DNA of 64,000 nt. Source: Halomonas beimenensis (GTDB lineage Bacteria > Pseudomonadota > Gammaproteobacteria > Pseudomonadales > Halomonadaceae). The stretch spans positions 1,550,001 through 1,614,000 of the forward strand of contig NZ_CP021435.1 in NCBI RefSeq assembly GCF_002549795.1. Direction: 5' to 3'. The position numbers were made by a program, and so were the translations under genes. Below the pieces are notes generated by a model. The model did not search any database, was not told the origin of the DNA, and worked only from the letters and a program-made list of their open reading frames with translations. Positions 62,058 to 64,000 of this stretch are shown here, piece after piece (within the stretch, counting starts at the first letter, position 1; every line of letters begins with the position of its first letter).

Positions 62058-63482
62058 ATGAAGAAGTGGCTCTGCATCATCTGCGGCCTGATCTACGACG
62101 AGGCCGAGGGCTGGCCGAGCGACGGCATCGCCCCCGGCACCCGCTGGGAGGACGTGCCGGAGGACTGGCTCTGTCCCGACTGCGGCGTGGGCAAGGCGGA
62201 TTTCGAGATGATCGAGATCACCGACGAGGCACCCGCTGCGGCGGCCCCCATGAGTCCGACGCCGCTGGCCGATGCGGTGGCCGCTCCGGCGGCGGCCACG
62301 ACTGACTCTGTCGCCACCCACTCCCAGGGGCCGCTGGTCATTATCGGCAGCGGCCATGCGGGCTACGGCCTGGCCGAGGCGGTGCGTGCCCGGGACGCCG
62401 AGCGGGAGATCCACGTGGTCACCGCCGACGACGGCGGCCTCTACGCCAAGCCGTCGCTGTCAAACGCCCTTGCCCTGGGCAAGGACGCGGAGGCGCTGCT
62501 CGACGAGTCGGCCCTGGCCATCGAGAAGCGCCTGAACCTCCGGGTGCATGCCTTCTGCCCGGTGGAGCGCATCGACGCCGAGGCCAAGCGCCTGCACACC
62601 CGCCTCGGCGAGCTGGACTATGGTCAGCTGGTGCTGGCCACCGGGGCCAGCCCGATCCGCATCCCGGTGGCGGGCGAGGCGGGTGCGCTGCTCTCGGTCA
62701 ATGACCGCGGCGACTATCGCGAGATGCGCCGCCGGCTCGATGCCCTGGAGGGCCCCGGGCGGGTGGTGATCGTCGGCGACGGCCTGATCGGCTGCGAGTT
62801 CGCCAACGACCTGGCCCAGGCCGGGCACCGGGTCGAGGTGGTGGGCCTGGCGGAGCGGCCGCTGCCGAGGCTGCTGCCCGAGGCGGGCAGCGAGGTCCTG
62901 CGCGAGGCGCTCGCCCGGCTCGGCGTGTGCTGGCACCTGTCCCGCTCGGTGGCCAGCGTCGCCGTCCACGAGGAGGGGTACCGGCTGACCCTGACCGACG
63001 CCAGCGAGCTGGAGGCGGACCTGGTGATCAGCGCCGTGGGCCTGGTCCCCAACGTCGAGCTGGCCCGGGCGGCCGGTGTCGACTGCGGGCGCGGCATCCG
63101 GGTGGACGATCATCTGGCCACCTCATTGCCCGACGTCTATGCCCTGGGCGATGCCGTGGAGATCGATGGCCAGCTGTTGCCCTACCTGGCGCCGATCAAC
63201 GCCGGCGTCCGAGCCCTGGCGGCAACGCTGACGGGCACGCCGACGGCGGCCAGCTATCCGGTGATGCCGGTCATGGTGAAGACCCCGGCTGCGCCGGTCT
63301 GTGTGGTGGTGCCGCCGGCCGAGGCCCAGGTCAGCTGGCGCGTCACCGCCACCGCCGATGGCATCGAGGCCGGCGGCTATGACGCCATCGGCCGGCTGCG
63401 GGGCTTCGCCCTGGTGGGCGAGGCGGCCATGGCGCGGCGTAGCGACTGGGTGAAGGCCTGCGGGCAGGCCCAGGCCGCCTGA
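62058..63482 (+). CDS. fused rubredoxin-rubredoxin reductase
   Basis: A 474-residue fusion. Residues 1-52 are a complete rubredoxin with iron ligands Cys6, Cys9, Cys39 and Cys42 (CIICG and CPDCG). An Ala/Pro/Thr linker follows (about 57-90), then a two-dinucleotide-fold FAD/NAD reductase (GSGHAG at 97-102, [14 protein letters not shown] near 240, [12 protein letters not shown] near 360). Such pairs normally feed alkane hydroxylases. Here the operon position suggests that it powers the Rieske oxygenase, for which no ferredoxin-type reductase is adjacent. AAGGAGG precedes the ATG. Confidence 0.92.
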   Translation: MKKWLCIICGLIYDEAEGWPSDGIAPGTRWEDVPEDWLCPDCGVGKADFEMIEITDEAPAAAAPMSPTPLADAVAAPAAATTDSVATHSQGPLVIIGSGHAGYGLAEAVRARDAEREIHVVTADDGGLYAKPSLSNALALGKDAEALLDESALAIEKRLNLRVHAFCPVERIDAEAKRLHTRLGELDYGQLVLATGASPIRIPVAGEAGALLSVNDRGDYREMRRRLDALEGPGRVVIVGDGLIGCEFANDLAQAGHRVEVVGLAERPLPRLLPEAGSEVLREALARLGVCWHLSRSVASVAVHEEGYRLTLTDASELEADLVISAVGLVPNVELARAAGVDCGRGIRVDDHLATSLPDVYALGDAVEIDGQLLPYLAPINAGVRALAATLTGTPTAASYPVMPVMVKTPAAPVCVVVPPAEAQVSWRVTATADGIEAGGYDAIGRLRGFALVGEAAMARRSDWVKACGQAQAA

Positions 63483-63549
63483 GGCCCGACAACAACCGAC
63501 TGCGCTCGCCGAGTTTTCGTATCGAGCACTCCGTAGTGCATGACGACAC

Positions 63550-63569
63550 GCGGCGCCCGTGGGCGCCGC
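63550..63569 (+). terminator. hairpin after the rubredoxin reductase gene
   Basis: GCGGCGCCC and GGGCGCCGC form a perfect 9-bp stem around GT, followed by CTTCTTCC. It is a T-poor terminator or an attenuation point before the FAD oxidoreductase gene. Confidence 0.5.
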
Positions 63570-63633
63570 CTTCTTCCGAACCGCCGGGCTCGCCCGGCGA
63601 TGACGTCGCGCCCCGGCGCGGCGGAGGTCCGAG

Positions 63634-64000
63634 ATGTCACACGCCATCCTTCCCCGTGACGACAATTGCAACGGCTGGTACCAGCTGCTCGACGCCCCGA
63701 CCCCGGCGCGTCGTCTCAACTCGAACGAGACCGCCGACTGGCTGGTGATCGGCGCCGGCTTCACCGGCCTGGCCGCGGCCCGTCGCGTCGCCGAGCTGCG
63801 CCCCTTTGATCGCGTGGTGCTGCTGGAGGCCCTGCGGGTCGGCCAGGGCGCCTCCGGGCGCAATACCGGCTTCGTCATCGACCTGCCCCACAAGCGCGAC
63901 CTCGAGGGCGACGATCTGGCGCGCAAGCAGAAGCTGCTCTCACTCAACCGTGCCGCGGTGGACGACCTGGAGACCCTGGTCCGGCGCCACGGGATCGAGT
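63634..64000 (+). CDS. FAD-dependent oxidoreductase, DAO family (truncated by window end)
   Basis: The first 122 residues of a D-amino-acid-oxidase-type flavoprotein. The dinucleotide motif VIGAGFTGLAAARR is at about 38-51, and GQGASGRNTGFVIDLPHKRD is near 75-95, which is typical of FAD-binding amine or demethylglycine oxidases such as PuuB or GbcA-linked enzymes. GCGGAGG precedes the ATG. In this cluster it could oxidise a demethylated amine. The rest lies outside the window. Confidence 0.8.
   Translation, partial: MSHAILPRDDNCNGWYQLLDAPTPARRLNSNETADWLVIGAGFTGLAAARRVAELRPFDRVVLLEALRVGQGASGRNTGFVIDLPHKRDLEGDDLARKQKLLSLNRAAVDDLETLVRRHGIE

Overview
The window is high-GC, densely coded gammaproteobacterial DNA. 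It most likely comes from a member of the Halomonadaceae (Halomonas or a close relative). The evidence is the mix of genes: a TRAP transporter, a BCCT betaine-type transporter, class II HDAC-like amidohydrolases, a benzoate/catechol (ben/cat) island, the orders ihfB-lapA-lapB, sdhE-ygfX-nadB and uvrY-uvrC-pgsA, and groES-groEL next to fxsA. The genus is an inference from gene content. No rRNA or taxonomic marker was compared.

Layout. 1-2.4 kb: an unknown membrane protein, two paralogous tiny lipoproteins (one very His-rich) and an AraC regulator. 2.5-10.0 kb: one tightly packed catabolic operon with TRAP transporter dctPQM, acetylpolyamine amidohydrolase-like enzyme, RidA, ornithine-cyclodeaminase-like protein, a second HDAC-like deacetylase and a class IV aminotransferase. 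It reads as uptake and deacetylation of an unidentified N-acetylated amine or amino acid. 10.0-22.2 kb: housekeeping genes (psiE-like, trmJ, groEL/groES under a near-perfect sigma-32 promoter, fxsA, SDR, comEA-like, pyrF, lapAB, ihfB, sdhE, ygfX, nadB, FUSC transporter). A 15-copy heptamer array lies between groL and trmJ.

22.2-24.9 kb: a very small (2.6 kb) integrative element sits at the 3' end of tRNA-Leu(TAA), bounded by 59-bp exact repeats. It carries a tyrosine integrase, a ribbon-helix-helix protein and a set of ACCTATATAGGT operators. It is followed by tRNA-Cys, a tRNA-Gly remnant, tRNA-Gly, pgsA, uvrC, uvrY and two tRNA-Ala(GGC) genes with matching promoters and terminators.

29.1-47.6 kb: the benzoate island. 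A BenM/CatM-type LysR gene is divergent from catB-catC-catA-benA-benB-benC-benD-benE. A second catA-benA-benB block follows, then a branched-chain-type ABC transporter (livKHMGF-like) and a second BenE-family permease. Together these import benzoate or a related aromatic acid, dihydroxylate it, oxidise the diol to catechol and open the ring toward the beta-ketoadipate pathway. BenM-type ATAC-N7-GTAT sites precede both copies. The two benAB copies share 1,263 bp with no difference that I can see.

47.6-56.3 kb: a MITE-like insertion, a universal stress protein, a PfpI/DJ-1 protein, LysR, an old yellow enzyme, an acuR-acuI pair with two matching operators, spo0M, AraC and a DMT exporter. 56.3-64.0 kb: a probable quaternary-ammonium catabolic cluster with a GcvA-type LysR, a BCCT transporter, a GbcA/CntA-type Rieske oxygenase, an aldehyde dehydrogenase, a fused rubredoxin-rubredoxin reductase and a truncated FAD oxidoreductase. 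Duplicated palindromic operators exactly 100 bp apart lie between the transporter and the oxygenase.
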